From Brevibacillus brevis (GTDB lineage: Bacteria > Bacillota > Bacilli > Brevibacillales > Brevibacillaceae): a stretch of DNA of 64,000 bases. A program made the position numbers and the translations under genes. The stretch is taken from contig NZ_CP030117.1 of NCBI RefSeq assembly GCF_001039275.2, positions 4,278,001 through 4,342,000 of the forward strand, read 5' to 3'. The stretch's first letter is position 1; each line of letters starts with the position of its first letter. Below, in pieces: positions 1-7,331 of the stretch. The notes under the pieces were generated by a model, which was not told where the DNA came from, ran no database searches, and saw only the letters and a list, made by a program, of their open reading frames with translations.

Positions 1-1
1 T

Positions 2-427
2 CGCTTCCTCGCCGAAGAAGTTGTAAGCTATGTCGATACGCATTACTCCACTCATCCTTTGGGAAACGCTCGAACACTTCTTGGCGAATCTTTGGGCGGC
101 GTTGTCTCTCTGTTCACTGCTCTTCACTATCCACATACGTTTGGACAAGTTGCCTGCCAGTCGATTGCCATGGACGCAAAGTTAAATCGTCTGGTTGCTG
201 ACGCTGACTTTTCCGTACCGCAAACCATTTATTTGGAGATCGGAACGGAGGAAACGGCAGTAAGCACGGGCCGAGGCACATTGAATCTTCTAGCGGCCAA
301 TGACGAACTACGCGAGATTTTGGGCACGAAAAAAGCCACCCTCGTTTATGAAACGTTTGAGGGTGACCATACGTGGGGCCACTGGCAGCGTAATCTACCG
401 CGTATGCTAAAGACGCTTTACGGGTAA
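2..427 (+). CDS. Putative esterase, alpha/beta hydrolase (YjcH-like), 5' end missing
   Basis: The reading frame is open from base 2, so this is the C-terminal part of a gene that begins before the window. It carries the nucleophile elbow G-E-S-L-G-G near residue 30 of the visible part, the G-x-S-x-G signature of alpha/beta hydrolases. Near its end it has a G-D-H-T-W-G-H-W segment, which suits the catalytic histidine of the esterase D/enterochelin esterase family (PF00756). An in-frame TTG at 59 is internal, because conserved-looking sequence continues upstream of it. The next plus-strand genes resemble B. subtilis YjcG and YjcF, and YjcH is the esterase of that same locus, so a YjcH-like identity is inferred from synteny and motif together. 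The substrate is unknown. Confidence 0.8.
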   Translation, partial: RFLAEEVVSYVDTHYSTHPLGNARTLLGESLGGVVSLFTALHYPHTFGQVACQSIAMDAKLNRLVADADFSVPQTIYLEIGTEETAVSTGRGTLNLLAANDELREILGTKKATLVYETFEGDHTWGHWQRNLPRMLKTLYG

Positions 428-429
428 AC

Positions 430-588
430 TTACCGTGGCTGTTCTTCTTGTGGACCTTCATCCTTGATAGTCGATACGAGTGCCTCTTCGAATTCTCCTT
501 TTCGTATCGCAGTCAAGATCGTGAAGGTCAGCACAGACAGTAGAAGCAGGACGAGAAAAATGAATGTGATCATCATAGCCGTATGCAT
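430..588 (-). CDS. Small single-pass membrane protein, 52 aa
   Basis: The start ATG at 588 has an AAGGAGGTG ribosome binding site 11 bases upstream. The product begins MHTAMMITFI, then has a strongly hydrophobic stretch (residues 5-27, rich in L, V, I, F), then a charged tail E-E-A-L...K-D-E-G ending E-E-Q-P-R. This is the pattern of a small single-span membrane protein with a short acidic cytoplasmic tail. The gene ends two bases from the end of the convergent esterase gene. A TTAACA-16 bp-TGTAAT promoter lies about 75 bp upstream (681-686 and 659-664). I do not recognise a family. The good ribosome site, compact spacing and coherent topology make it more likely real than chance. Confidence 0.6.
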   Translation of the reverse strand: MHTAMMITFIFLVLLLLSVLTFTILTAIRKGEFEEALVSTIKDEGPQEEQPR

Positions 589-653
589 GCAGTGCGGCAC
601 CTCCTTGCACTACACAGTCTTTCCTTTCGCACAAGGAATATACGGACCCACGC

Positions 654-689
654 TTAACATTACACAAATGAAGAATTTTCTGTTAAAAT
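654..689. promoter_or_regulatory. Overlapping divergent promoters for the small membrane protein and the yjcG homologue
   Basis: Minus strand: TTAACA (686-681), 16 bp, TGTAAT (664-659). Plus strand: TTACAC (660-665), 18 bp, TAAAAT (684-689). The two overlap almost completely and TTAACA/TGTTAA forms a 6-bp inverted repeat around them, so only one could be occupied at a time. Assigned by eye from consensus match. Confidence 0.4.
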
Positions 690-733
690 AAGATCTTGTA
701 GAGCATGATAGATAGTAAGGAGGAGTGGTTCTG

Positions 734-1243
734 ATGATGTACAGTATCGTAATTTTCCCATCTAGCAAGGTGCAAGAAGTAGCCAACTCTTACCGGAAAC
801 GTTATGACCCGGGCTATGCTTTGGTTCCTCCGTATATCCGTTTGAAGGAAGCCTTTGAGCTGGACGAAGCCAAGCTGCCTGAGCTGGTGAGCCATCTGGA
901 GCAGGTTGCCTCCTCTACCGACAGCTTTTCGGCCCATTTCCATCGGGTATCTTCTTTCCACCCTACCAACAACGTGATCTATTTGGCTGTGCAAAACAAA
1001 GAACCATTCAACGAGCTACATCAAAAGATCGCCAATCAGTGTGTGAATGAAAAAGAAACCTACGCATACGTACCGCATCTGACCATCGGGCGTGACCTGT
1101 CCGACGATGAGCTGCGGGATGTAACCGGCCAACTGAGCATGGCAAAAATTGACTTGAACAGCGAGATTGATCGCTTCCACTTGATTTATCAGCTCGAGGA
1201 TGGCATCTGGAGCGTTTACCAGACTTTCCTTCTCAAAAAATAA
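734..1243 (+). CDS. yjcG: YjcG-like 2H phosphoesterase superfamily protein with a degenerate first motif
   Basis: A 169-residue protein matching the B. subtilis YjcG type in its opening (I-V-I-F-P-S, then N-S-Y-R-K-R-Y-D-P) and in length. 2H phosphoesterases use two H-x-T/S motifs. The second is intact (V-P-H-L-T-I near residue 111), but the first, expected after P-P near residue 34, reads Y-I-R instead of H-I-T. The protein may therefore lack normal cyclic phosphodiesterase activity. Start chosen at ATG 734 because AAGGAGG (717-723) sits 10 bases upstream; the in-frame GTG at 725 overlaps that site. It lies before the YjcF-like acetyltransferase, as in B. subtilis, and a hairpin separates the two. 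The protein is probably cytoplasmic and its substrate is unknown. Confidence 0.85.
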   Translation: MMYSIVIFPSSKVQEVANSYRKRYDPGYALVPPYIRLKEAFELDEAKLPELVSHLEQVASSTDSFSAHFHRVSSFHPTNNVIYLAVQNKEPFNELHQKIANQCVNEKETYAYVPHLTIGRDLSDDELRDVTGQLSMAKIDLNSEIDRFHLIYQLEDGIWSVYQTFLLKK

Positions 1244-1265
1244 ACAGCTTTTCCTCAATCACCAA

Positions 1266-1303
1266 CCCTCCCTGCGTATCCAACGTAGGGAGGGATATTT
1301 TCT
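1266..1303 (+). terminator. Hairpin between yjcG and yjcF homologues
   Basis: CCCTCCCT (1266-1273) pairs with AGGGAGGG (1287-1294), followed by a short T-rich run. It may attenuate rather than fully stop transcription, since the next gene begins only about 20 bases later in the same direction. Confidence 0.55.
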
Positions 1304-1321
1304 AACAAAGGACGAATAGCG

Positions 1322-1777
1322 ATGAACCTGCAAACCTACCAGATCCAAAGAGCCACCACTGAACAAGAATTGGCGGATGCCCTGTCGGTGCGCCGAGTCG
1401 TTTTCATCGAGGAACAGGAAGTACCGGAAGAGTTGGAAATCGATGAGCATGACACCTTGGATGGTGGAACGATTCATTTTGTGGCCTACTGCGATGGAAA
1501 GCCAGTGGGCGCAAGCCGTATCCGTACGTACTCACCTGGCGTGGGAAAAATTGAGCGGGTCGCAGTTGCCAAAACAGAACGCGGTACTGGACTGGGCCGC
1601 CAAATCATGCTTGCGATGGAAGAACTGGCCAAACAGCACGGATATGACAGCCTGAAGCTGAACGCACAGACGCACGCCCAACGTTTTTATGAAAAGCTCG
1701 GCTATGAACCTTTTGGCGACTTATTCGACGATGCGGGTATCGAGCATATTGCGATGGTCAAATCCATTCACGAATAA
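1322..1777 (+). CDS. yjcF: GNAT family N-acetyltransferase, YjcF-like
   Basis: A 151-residue single-domain GNAT. It opens with the ElaA/YjcF-type signature V-R-R-V-V-F-I-E-E-Q-E-V-P-E-E near residues 22-36, then the beta-strand V-G-A-S-R-I-R, and the acetyl-CoA loop E-R-G-T-G-L-G-R-Q near residues 83-91. The end has N-A-Q-T-H-A-Q-R-F-Y-E-K-L-G-Y, typical of this subgroup. It would transfer an acetyl group from acetyl-CoA to an unidentified amine. The order YjcG then YjcF matches Bacillus. The ATG at 1322 follows an AAAGGA ribosome site. Confidence 0.85.
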   Translation: MNLQTYQIQRATTEQELADALSVRRVVFIEEQEVPEELEIDEHDTLDGGTIHFVAYCDGKPVGASRIRTYSPGVGKIERVAVAKTERGTGLGRQIMLAMEELAKQHGYDSLKLNAQTHAQRFYEKLGYEPFGDLFDDAGIEHIAMVKSIHE

Positions 1778-1811
1778 CAGAAGCCGCGTGCAATTCCATT
1801 CCCTCAGACGG

Positions 1812-1863
1812 AATAACAACCTCGTTTTCGCGTTGATCATTATGCGAAGCGAGGTTGTTTTCC
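1812..1863. terminator. Bidirectional terminator
   Basis: AACAACCTCG (1815-1824) pairs with CGAGGTTGTT (1850-1859), with a T run on the plus side and an A-rich flank that gives T on the minus side. It separates the yjcF homologue from the convergent oxidoreductase gene. Confidence 0.7.
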
Positions 1864-1883
1864 ATTGGCACCAGAGAAAAGAA

Positions 1884-2783
1884 TTATTTCACCAGCGGTT
1901 TCCGGATGGACTCAATTACGCGATCTAAAGAGTCAGCACCGTAGCCCTCTGCTACTTTCTGTGTGGCCAATGCTAGCAACGGCTTCAACCAATCAACGGG
2001 GATTCCCTGTTCCTGGCTGGCATGGATGATGTGTTCAAGTCCGAGTTTGTTCGTATTCATGTTAGACACATCGGTTGTGAAGTTTCCTTCATCACGGGCA
2101 CTTGCGGCAACCGGATCGGATAAGAGCGGGGCAATCACGTGATTTACCCAGTTGGTTGCGTATGGAAGAAACTCTGTTCCTGTTATGTTTGCCGTACTTA
2201 ATAGGGCATGTGCATGCATGGAGCCATACCAAGCCCCATACATCATGGTGAGCAGCGACAAATCATAGATCAACGGAACACCATAGTCTTCACCGAGATA
2301 GGCAGCGTTCCCTCCCAACAGTTGTAATGTCGGTTCATAGGCTTCAAATAAAGCCTTCGACCCGCCGTAGAAAATGAGTGTTTCTGGCAGTCCAATCATT
2401 TGAGGGACAGCCATGATCGCTCCATCGAGATATTGCCCACCGCGCTCGCTTACCCATTTGGCTGTCTTGCGTGCATCCTCCGGGGTTCCGGTGGTCAGAT
2501 TGACGATGACACGCCCTGTTAGTTCACTTTCCGAGGGCTCCAGTAGCTCTTGCATGACTTTGTAGGTCGATAAGCAAACAACGACCAAGCTGCTTGCCGC
2601 GATTGCCTCTGTTACACTGCCCGCCAGCACTGCCCCCTTCTCGACTAAACCTTTGGCTCTATCTGCTGAACGATTCCAGACAGTCGTTGGATGACCACCT
2701 TTTAGAAAAGCATCCGCGAGTGCTACTCCCATATTGCCAAGGCCAATAACCGTTACAGACGCAGGAATTGTTGTTGATTTCAT
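1884..2783 (-). CDS. NAD(P)-dependent oxidoreductase of the imine reductase / beta-hydroxyacid dehydrogenase type
   Basis: 299 residues. A Rossmann nucleotide-binding motif G-L-G-N-M-G is at residues 14-19, followed by T-T-V-W-N-R-S at 33-39; that N-R-S pattern is typical of NADPH-dependent imine reductases. A helical dimerisation half contains L-I-Y-D-L-S-L-L with Asp174 where imine reductases have their catalytic Asp. By analogy it would reduce a cyclic imine or a related substrate with NADPH; the real substrate is not visible. The start is set at ATG 2783 because GGAG lies 9 bases upstream; an earlier ATG at 2798 has no good ribosome site. It is divergent from a TetR gene, and a TTGACA element with a palindrome behind it precedes it. 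Confidence 0.8.
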   Translation of the reverse strand: MKSTTIPASVTVIGLGNMGVALADAFLKGGHPTTVWNRSADRAKGLVEKGAVLAGSVTEAIAASSLVVVCLSTYKVMQELLEPSESELTGRVIVNLTTGTPEDARKTAKWVSERGGQYLDGAIMAVPQMIGLPETLIFYGGSKALFEAYEPTLQLLGGNAAYLGEDYGVPLIYDLSLLTMMYGAWYGSMHAHALLSTANITGTEFLPYATNWVNHVIAPLLSDPVAASARDEGNFTTDVSNMNTNKLGLEHIIHASQEQGIPVDWLKPLLALATQKVAEGYGADSLDRVIESIRKPLVK

Positions 2784-2869
2784 AGGTCGACACTCCATTC
2801 ATTTTATTTTTGCAAGCGAGATGATCCGGCGCTACATGCAAGGTCAACCGCTCTTGATTGCGATTCTAA

Positions 2870-2894
2870 AGCTTTACACTAGTGTGAATGTCAA
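2870..2894 (-). promoter_or_regulatory. Promoter of the imine-reductase-like gene with embedded palindrome
   Basis: TTGACA on the minus strand (2894-2889) is followed by TTTAGA/TAGAAT-like -10 sequences at about 18-20 bp. The perfect palindrome ACACTAGTGT (2876-2885) lies between the two elements, a classic place for a repressor operator. The sequence differs from the ATACG-type dyad near the TetR gene, so a different regulator may act here. Confidence 0.4.
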
Positions 2895-2912
2895 TACAAA
2901 AATCAATGCTTC

Positions 2913-2941
2913 TTGACACTTCTCACCCGGTGGAATAACAT
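2913..2941 (+). promoter_or_regulatory. Promoter of the TetR gene
   Basis: TTGACA (2913-2918), 17 bp, TAACAT (2936-2941). The candidate operator at 2951-2970 begins about where transcription would start, which suits autorepression. Confidence 0.5.
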
Positions 2942-2950
2942 GGAACCAGA

Positions 2951-2970
2951 AACATACGATACCGTATCTT
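2951..2970. promoter_or_regulatory. Candidate TetR operator, site 1
   Basis: AACATACG, four bases (atac), CGTATCTT: an 8-4-8 inverted repeat with 7 of 8 positions matching in each half. It is repeated almost exactly at 3555-3574, before the next gene. Position between promoter and tetR start supports a role as the autoregulatory operator. Confidence 0.6.
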
Positions 2971-2982
2971 TTGGGGTGAACC

Positions 2983-3498
2983 ATGCAATATGTACGTGAA
3001 GATTGGATTCGGGCAGGGCTCGATATGTTGGCTGAAGCGGGCATTGACGCTGTCCGTGTGGAGCCTCTCGCCAGAAAACTGAAGATCAGCAAGGGGAGCT
3101 TTTATCATCACTTTCCAGATCGTCAAGCGCTACTGGACTCCATGATCGATTATTGGGAGGAACATGCGACCGAACGGATCATTCGAGCGCCACACTCGGA
3201 CAACATGTCGTTGGAACAGTTGTTGTCGGGCGTCTTTAGCAGCGAGCGAAAAATCGAAGCCGCTATCTACAACTGGGCGAAACAGCATCCTGCCCTTTCC
3301 AAGCGTCTCGTGGAAATCGAGCAGCGCAGGATCGGCTTCGTTGCCTCTTTGTATGAGAAAAAAGGGCTGGCTCCCACTGATGCAAAGGCACGCGCTCAGC
3401 TCGCATACCTCCTCTATATTGGTTGGCTCGTGCGCAGGGAGCTGGAAGTGCCTTTTGATATGTCCGCACCGTTGCATCATTTTATGACTTGGATTTGA
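2983..3498 (+). CDS. TetR/AcrR family transcriptional regulator
   Basis: 171 residues. The N-terminal helix-turn-helix has the TetR pattern A-G-L-D-M-L-A-E-A-G-I-D-A-V-R-V, then L-K-I-S-K-G-S-F-Y-H-H-F-P-D-R recognition-helix sequence at about residues 33-47. The C-terminal helical ligand domain is variable, as usual. GGGGTGA precedes the ATG. It is divergent from the imine-reductase-like gene and co-directional with a DUF3995 gene. Matching 8-4-8 dyads lie before itself and before the DUF3995 gene, so the likely targets are its own promoter and that membrane protein. The inducer is unknown. Confidence 0.85.
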   Translation: MQYVREDWIRAGLDMLAEAGIDAVRVEPLARKLKISKGSFYHHFPDRQALLDSMIDYWEEHATERIIRAPHSDNMSLEQLLSGVFSSERKIEAAIYNWAKQHPALSKRLVEIEQRRIGFVASLYEKKGLAPTDAKARAQLAYLLYIGWLVRRELEVPFDMSAPLHHFMTWI

Positions 3499-3554
3499 TT
3501 ACCCCCTACCTACCTGCCTGACAGATTGTCTTGCGCAGGGATTTTTCCACCCAA

Positions 3555-3574
3555 AACATACGGATGCGTATCTT
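3555..3574. promoter_or_regulatory. Candidate TetR operator, site 2
   Basis: AACATACG, four bases (gatg), CGTATCTT. Both 8-base arms are identical to those of site 1 at 2951-2970; only the 4-base spacer differs. It lies 37-56 bp before the start of the DUF3995 gene, overlapping where a -10 element would fall. Confidence 0.6.
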
Positions 3575-3610
3575 CCACAAAAACCTTACGAATCAATAGG
3601 AGGCATTCTC

Positions 3611-4033
3611 ATGATGCATGTTTTCCCCATCTCATCTGCTATCTTCTTAGTCATCGTGTCCTTGCTGCATTTTTATTGGGCCTTTGGAGGAAAATGGGGG
3701 ACCGATTCTGTCATTCCCACAACCGCTGATGATTCACGTCGGACTTTTTCCCCTGGGATAGGCGGAACGATCATCGTTGCCTGCTTGCTCGCATGTGCCG
3801 CTTACATGTTGCTCGCCCAGAGCGGTTATCTCTCTCCCGTAATAGCCCCTGCTCTAATTCAATGGGGATGCATTGTCTGTGCCGCTGTATTTGTCCTGCG
3901 GGCTGTAGGAGACTTCAACTACATTGGCTATTTTAAAAAAGTAAAAAATACGAAGTTTGCCCGGCAAGATACGGCATTGTTCACTCCTCTATGTTTGTGG
4001 TTAGGGATATCCTTTCTGCTTGCATTGTTTTAA
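3611..4033 (+). CDS. DUF3995 family membrane protein
   Basis: 140 residues with four predicted membrane spans. Family features are clear: L-L-H-F-Y-W-A-F-G-G-K-W-G near the start, V-L-R-A-V-G-D-F-N-Y-I-G-Y-F-K near residues 96-110 and F-A-R-Q-D-T-A-L-F-T-P-L-C near the end. The biochemical role of DUF3995 proteins is not known. AGGAGG at 3598-3603 precedes ATG 3611 by 7 bases. The upstream TetR-type dyad suggests repression by the neighbouring TetR protein. Confidence 0.85.
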   Translation: MMHVFPISSAIFLVIVSLLHFYWAFGGKWGTDSVIPTTADDSRRTFSPGIGGTIIVACLLACAAYMLLAQSGYLSPVIAPALIQWGCIVCAAVFVLRAVGDFNYIGYFKKVKNTKFARQDTALFTPLCLWLGISFLLALF

Positions 4034-4042
4034 GTTCACAAA

Positions 4043-4075
4043 AAACCCTCTTCCCATAAAAGAGAAGAGGTTCGT
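4043..4075. terminator. Bidirectional terminator
   Basis: CCTCTTC (4047-4053) pairs with GAAGAGG (4064-4070), with A-rich and T-rich flanks. It serves the convergent DUF3995 and PHP genes. Confidence 0.7.
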
Positions 4076-4095
4076 TTCCATTACGTATGGATGAA

Positions 4096-4941
4096 TTACG
4101 CCTTCCGCTTCGCCGCAATCGCACGTAGCTGTTTAACAGCATCCATCGCTGCGGTATGGGAGCCGAGCATCGCATGAAACGGCTCCTCTCCACGCCAGCC
4201 GTGGAAATCAGAACCGCCCGTTACAACAAGTCCGTATTGTGCTGCCCACTTGCTGTAGCGCATTTTTTGTACCTCATCGTTGTCCGGGTGGTTGACTTCA
4301 ATCCCGTCCAATCCGAATACAATTAACTCCTGGACCAGCTCATCATCGTCATACAGACCCGGATGAGCCAACACCGCCACTCCGCCAGCCTCTTTGATCA
4401 GCGTGATTGCTTCCTGCGGGGTAATGCGAGGAGGATTGACATAAGCCGCTCCTCCTTTGCCCAAGTACTTATCGAAGGCCTCCGCGATCGTTGAAACGAC
4501 GCCCAGCTCTATCAGTTCTTCAGCAATATGCGGTCGCCCGATATTTTTGTCCGTACCCTGCTTGCGGCGGTATACCTTTTCCAATGAAATGTCGATGCCG
4601 AGCTCCTGCAGTCGTGCTATCAGCAGTTGGTTACGCTCATGCCTTGTCTCTCGCAAACGAAAGAGACGCTCTTCAAAAGCTGGGTCTTCATACGGGACAA
4701 AATAGCCGAGAACGTGAATATCCTGCCCCTTCCCTACGGAGCTTACTTCGACTCCCGGAATGATTTCCACGTCGAGTGCACGGGCAGCCTCCATTGCTTC
4801 TGGAATCCCTGCTACCGTGTCGTGATCCGTGATCGCCAGTGCAGCAAGTCCTGCCTCCTTCGCCAAACGTACGTTTTCCGCTGGCTCGCAGGTACCGTCT
4901 GACGCTTTTGTATGTGTATGCAAATCTGCCATAAGTTGCAT
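4096..4941 (-). CDS. PHP domain phosphoesterase (RNase AM / nucleoside bisphosphate phosphatase type)
   Basis: 281 residues. The PHP metal site is visible: D-L-H-T-H-T at residues 6-11, I-T-D-H-D-T near 38-43, a Glu in P-G-V-E-V, H-P in V-L-A-H-P-G-L, and G-S-D-F-H-G near the C-terminus. This arrangement matches the YciV/TrpH group, known for 3',5'-nucleotide bisphosphate phosphatase and 5'-3' exoribonuclease activity; the exact substrate here is inferred. The start is ATG 4941 (M-Q-L-M-A-D-L-H) with AAGGAG 9 bases upstream. The longer frame to 5064 would overlap the divergent gene's promoter and lacks a ribosome site. Confidence 0.85.
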   Translation of the reverse strand: MQLMADLHTHTKASDGTCEPAENVRLAKEAGLAALAITDHDTVAGIPEAMEAARALDVEIIPGVEVSSVGKGQDIHVLGYFVPYEDPAFEERLFRLRETRHERNQLLIARLQELGIDISLEKVYRRKQGTDKNIGRPHIAEELIELGVVSTIAEAFDKYLGKGGAAYVNPPRITPQEAITLIKEAGGVAVLAHPGLYDDDELVQELIVFGLDGIEVNHPDNDEVQKMRYSKWAAQYGLVVTGGSDFHGWRGEEPFHAMLGSHTAAMDAVKQLRAIAAKRKA

Positions 4942-5047
4942 CCTCGTCCACTCCTTCTTTTCTTTTTCTACAAGTCTGAATTGGTATTGCCGTACATAGT
5001 ATTGGAGTAAGCTTGATTTCTCAATGGTTGAACCGAGGAGGATGTCC

Positions 5048-5410
5048 ATGCGGTTAAAAAACAAGACCCTTACCGGTGTCGTTCAGCCACTCTCTTATGT
5101 TGACAAAATGCTGCGACAACAAGGCTTTCATCGATCAGGCGGGGACAGCATGCCCACGTACGATGTCGTCATGTACGATTCCGCCAGCAGCAGCGCGTAT
5201 TTTTTGCGCATCCCTACGAACTACACCAACACAACAACCGGAAAAGGGGAACTGAATGTCAAACTGGGTCATCCGTATTTGGAAGCTAAGTTCTATATGA
5301 ACACCACGTCCGAAGAAGTTTTTTTCATTCCCAAGGCCGTCCGCGAAGCTGCAGAGCATAAGCTAGCAGAAATCGCCGATTACCTTTCTGTTCCCTCTGC
5401 TCCATCCTGA
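5048..5410 (+). CDS. YugN-like family protein
   Basis: 120 residues, no membrane segment. The layout (short N-terminal strand, V-D-K-M-L-R-Q-Q-G-F, Y-F-L-R-I-P strand, E-V-F-F-I-P-K-A-V near the end) resembles the YugN-like family of bacilli, whose function is unknown. This family call is from memory of the pattern and is moderate. The start is ATG 5048, six bases after GAGGAGG; an ATG at 5042 touches the ribosome site. Its 3' end overlaps the convergent MBL hydrolase gene by 31 bases. Confidence 0.6.
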   Translation: MRLKNKTLTGVVQPLSYVDKMLRQQGFHRSGGDSMPTYDVVMYDSASSSAYFLRIPTNYTNTTTGKGELNVKLGHPYLEAKFYMNTTSEEVFFIPKAVREAAEHKLAEIADYLSVPSAPS

Positions 5411-6309
5411 ACGGTTCTCCACAACCACCGATTATGTTCAAACCGGTATGCCACCCTCTTTGTTTTCTGAAGCCCGACCAAGTACCCCATAAACGCCGTT
5501 CGAAACAGAACGTAGCTCGAAGCATTCTCTATGGAAATGTGTAAACGCTCACATAGGAGAGTGAACGCTTCTTCTGGTGTTCTCTCCTCTACCAAAATGT
5601 CACAGATCACCGAGAAAATCCGCTCATGCCAAGCAATATTTTTATTCACGGCATCATGAGAGGTGGTGGTATATGCTCCGTGCCCAGGCAAGTATCCCTT
5701 GAAGTTGGTTGCAAGCAGTTTATGTAGACTGAGTAGGGTCTCATGCGCATCCACAAGAAACGGCAGCTTGTGCTTTTCCAAAACCTCTTCGCCTAAATAA
5801 CTGTCGGCAGCGAAGCAAATCTCGTCACAGACGACGCCAACCTGTTGCCAGCTATGCCCCGGCAGAGAAAGGATAAAGAAAGGTACCCCAGCAATTTCGA
5901 TCCCTTCATCCAGTGGAAGGAGGTGGTCCACCCGAGAAGGTTGCGCCAGCAAAAACTTATTTTTGAGATCCTCAAGTGGTTCTGCACCCATATTCAAGTA
6001 AATGGGCTCAAGTATCGGATTCCGAATGATCGCCTCTTCCAGCGGTGGCGCATAAACCCTTGCTTCGGGCCAGCATCCGAGCAAGTAGGCGTTGCCACCG
6101 AAATGGTCGGCATGAGAGTGTGTTTGAATAATTGCACACAAGGGCTGGGCGATAGCGTCCAGTCCTTTCTTGATTTTTTTTGCGTTCTGGGTATCTAGAC
6201 CAGAATCAATCAGGATCGCTCCATGCTCACCAATGACAAGTCCTATGTTAACATGACCAGAAAAATAGCCAACACGCTCCGTTATCATTTGAAATGCTTG
6301 TCCAGACAA
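5380..6309 (-). CDS. MBL-fold metallohydrolase
   Basis: 309 residues. The metallo-beta-lactamase zinc motif H-S-H-A-D-H is at about residues 63-68, preceded by the D-S-G-L-D strand; later ligands are in L-P-G-H-S (near 149), A-A-D-S-Y (near 168) and L-P-G-H-G (near 207). The C-terminal third is helical. The substrate is unknown. It starts with TTG at 6309, nine bases after the stop of the YitT gene, and uses a GAGGG site inside that gene's tail, so the two are probably translationally coupled. The last 31 bases overlap the convergent YugN-like gene. Confidence 0.8.
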   Translation of the reverse strand: MSGQAFQMITERVGYFSGHVNIGLVIGEHGAILIDSGLDTQNAKKIKKGLDAIAQPLCAIIQTHSHADHFGGNAYLLGCWPEARVYAPPLEEAIIRNPILEPIYLNMGAEPLEDLKNKFLLAQPSRVDHLLPLDEGIEIAGVPFFILSLPGHSWQQVGVVCDEICFAADSYLGEEVLEKHKLPFLVDAHETLLSLHKLLATNFKGYLPGHGAYTTTSHDAVNKNIAWHERIFSVICDILVEERTPEEAFTLLCERLHISIENASSYVLFRTAFMGYLVGLQKTKRVAYRFEHNRWLWRTVQDGAEGTER

Positions 6310-6318
6310 AACAGTCCC

Positions 6319-7041
6319 TCATTTCATCCTTTTCCTATTTATTTTCTCCAAAATATCGCCTTCCCCTTCCCTATTCCTATATCTCGTGTTCGTAATTACA
6401 TAGAGCCGCGACGAGCGATCATCCATTTGACGCGAAAAAAGCGGGCCAATGATCGTATACGGTGGCAGAGGTTGTCCGAGTCCACTGAACATATGCGTAG
6501 TCGCCGCCACGGCAACGATTGTCAGCAAAGAGAAAATCATTCTCTCCATCCCGATCGTTTGAATCGAGGAGAGTACGATCAACCCATCTATTAGAAAAAT
6601 CAGCAAGGCAACACGCAGCTTGTATCGTCTGGCAAGAAATTGCGCGAGCAGGTCTGTCCCACCCGTATTCGTCTCGTAGGCAAGCATCAAGCCGATACCC
6701 ATTCCGATTAATACGCCGCCAGTAACTGCGGAAAAGGATGTTGACCATAGGTTCCAACCACGCATATCCGAGAGAATGTCTATGAAGAAAGCAGAAATCA
6801 GCATGCCGTGAAAACTGTGAAAAAACAATCGGCGATCATAAAAAAAGACGATGACATACACAGGGATACTTACCAAGATCATCACGAGACCCGGCGGCAT
6901 TTGCATGTAATACGTCGCCAACAAACCGATCCCGATCATGCCCCCGTCCATCAGGCGGTGCGGCACCAAAAAGAGATTGACTCCTATGCCCAGAAGCACG
7001 CTTCCCGTGAGAATCGCTACACCTTTTTGCAGCCAGTACAC
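6319..7041 (-). CDS. YitT family integral membrane protein
   Basis: 240 residues with about five or six membrane helices. Family features include G-I-G-V-N-L-F-L-V-P-H-R-L-M-D-G-G near the start, and M-L-A-Y-E-T-N-T-G-G-T-D-L-L-A near residues 120-134. The shorter C-terminal end continues with V-I-T-N-T-R instead of a full-length DUF2179 domain, so the protein is slightly short for the family. Function is unknown; YitT proteins are inner-membrane proteins. It starts with GTG 7041 after AAGGAGG and forms an operon with the MBL hydrolase. Confidence 0.85.
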   Translation of the reverse strand: MYWLQKGVAILTGSVLLGIGVNLFLVPHRLMDGGMIGIGLLATYYMQMPPGLVMILVSIPVYVIVFFYDRRLFFHSFHGMLISAFFIDILSDMRGWNLWSTSFSAVTGGVLIGMGIGLMLAYETNTGGTDLLAQFLARRYKLRVALLIFLIDGLIVLSSIQTIGMERMIFSLLTIVAVAATTHMFSGLGQPLPPYTIIGPLFSRQMDDRSSRLYVITNTRYRNREGEGDILEKINRKRMK

Positions 7042-7142
7042 GTCGCTCCCCTCCTTGAACCGTGCTCGTTTAGTTTATGATCGGAAAGCAGCAGGTATGT
7101 CCAAGCATTGCCTAAGAATGCGCTCGTTCAAATCGGAACGTT

Positions 7143-7172
7143 TTGACTGTTCGGTTGACCTATTGGTATACT
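7143..7172 (+). promoter_or_regulatory. Promoter of the first CNNM/CorC gene
   Basis: TTGACT (7143-7148), 18 bp, TATACT (7167-7172). A start near 7179 would give a 5' leader of about 150 bases before the TTG start at 7332. Confidence 0.5.
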
Positions 7173-7185
7173 TACGAGTAACAAG

Positions 7186-7328
7186 AAAACCTGTAGCTTG
7201 GCTCATGAAAAGCTTATCCATTGCAGGTTTTAGATCGAATATTTATCCGTTTTTGGTCGTACATGTAAAATACCATTATCGTATCGGAGGTGAATTCTCC
7301 ACCTTTCGCACTGCGGGAGGCGGAGGTG
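7186..7328 (+). promoter_or_regulatory. Structured 5' leader of the CNNM/CorC gene
   Basis: AAAACCTG (7186-7193) can pair with CAGGTTTT (7224-7231), with an inner AGCTT/AAGCT stem. Further down CACCT (7300-7304) can pair either with AGGTG at 7288-7292 or with AGGTG at 7324-7328, which is part of the real ribosome site. CGGAGGTG occurs twice (7285-7292 and 7321-7328). These are mutually exclusive hairpins, one hiding the ribosome site. I do not see M-box or yybP-ykoY riboswitch hallmarks. Confidence 0.35.
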
Positions 7329-7331
7329 TGC

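Noticed and set aside
4942..5064. Extended start of the PHP gene
   Set aside because: No ribosome site, and it overlaps the YugN-like gene's start region; family proteins begin close to the D-L-H-T-H motif.
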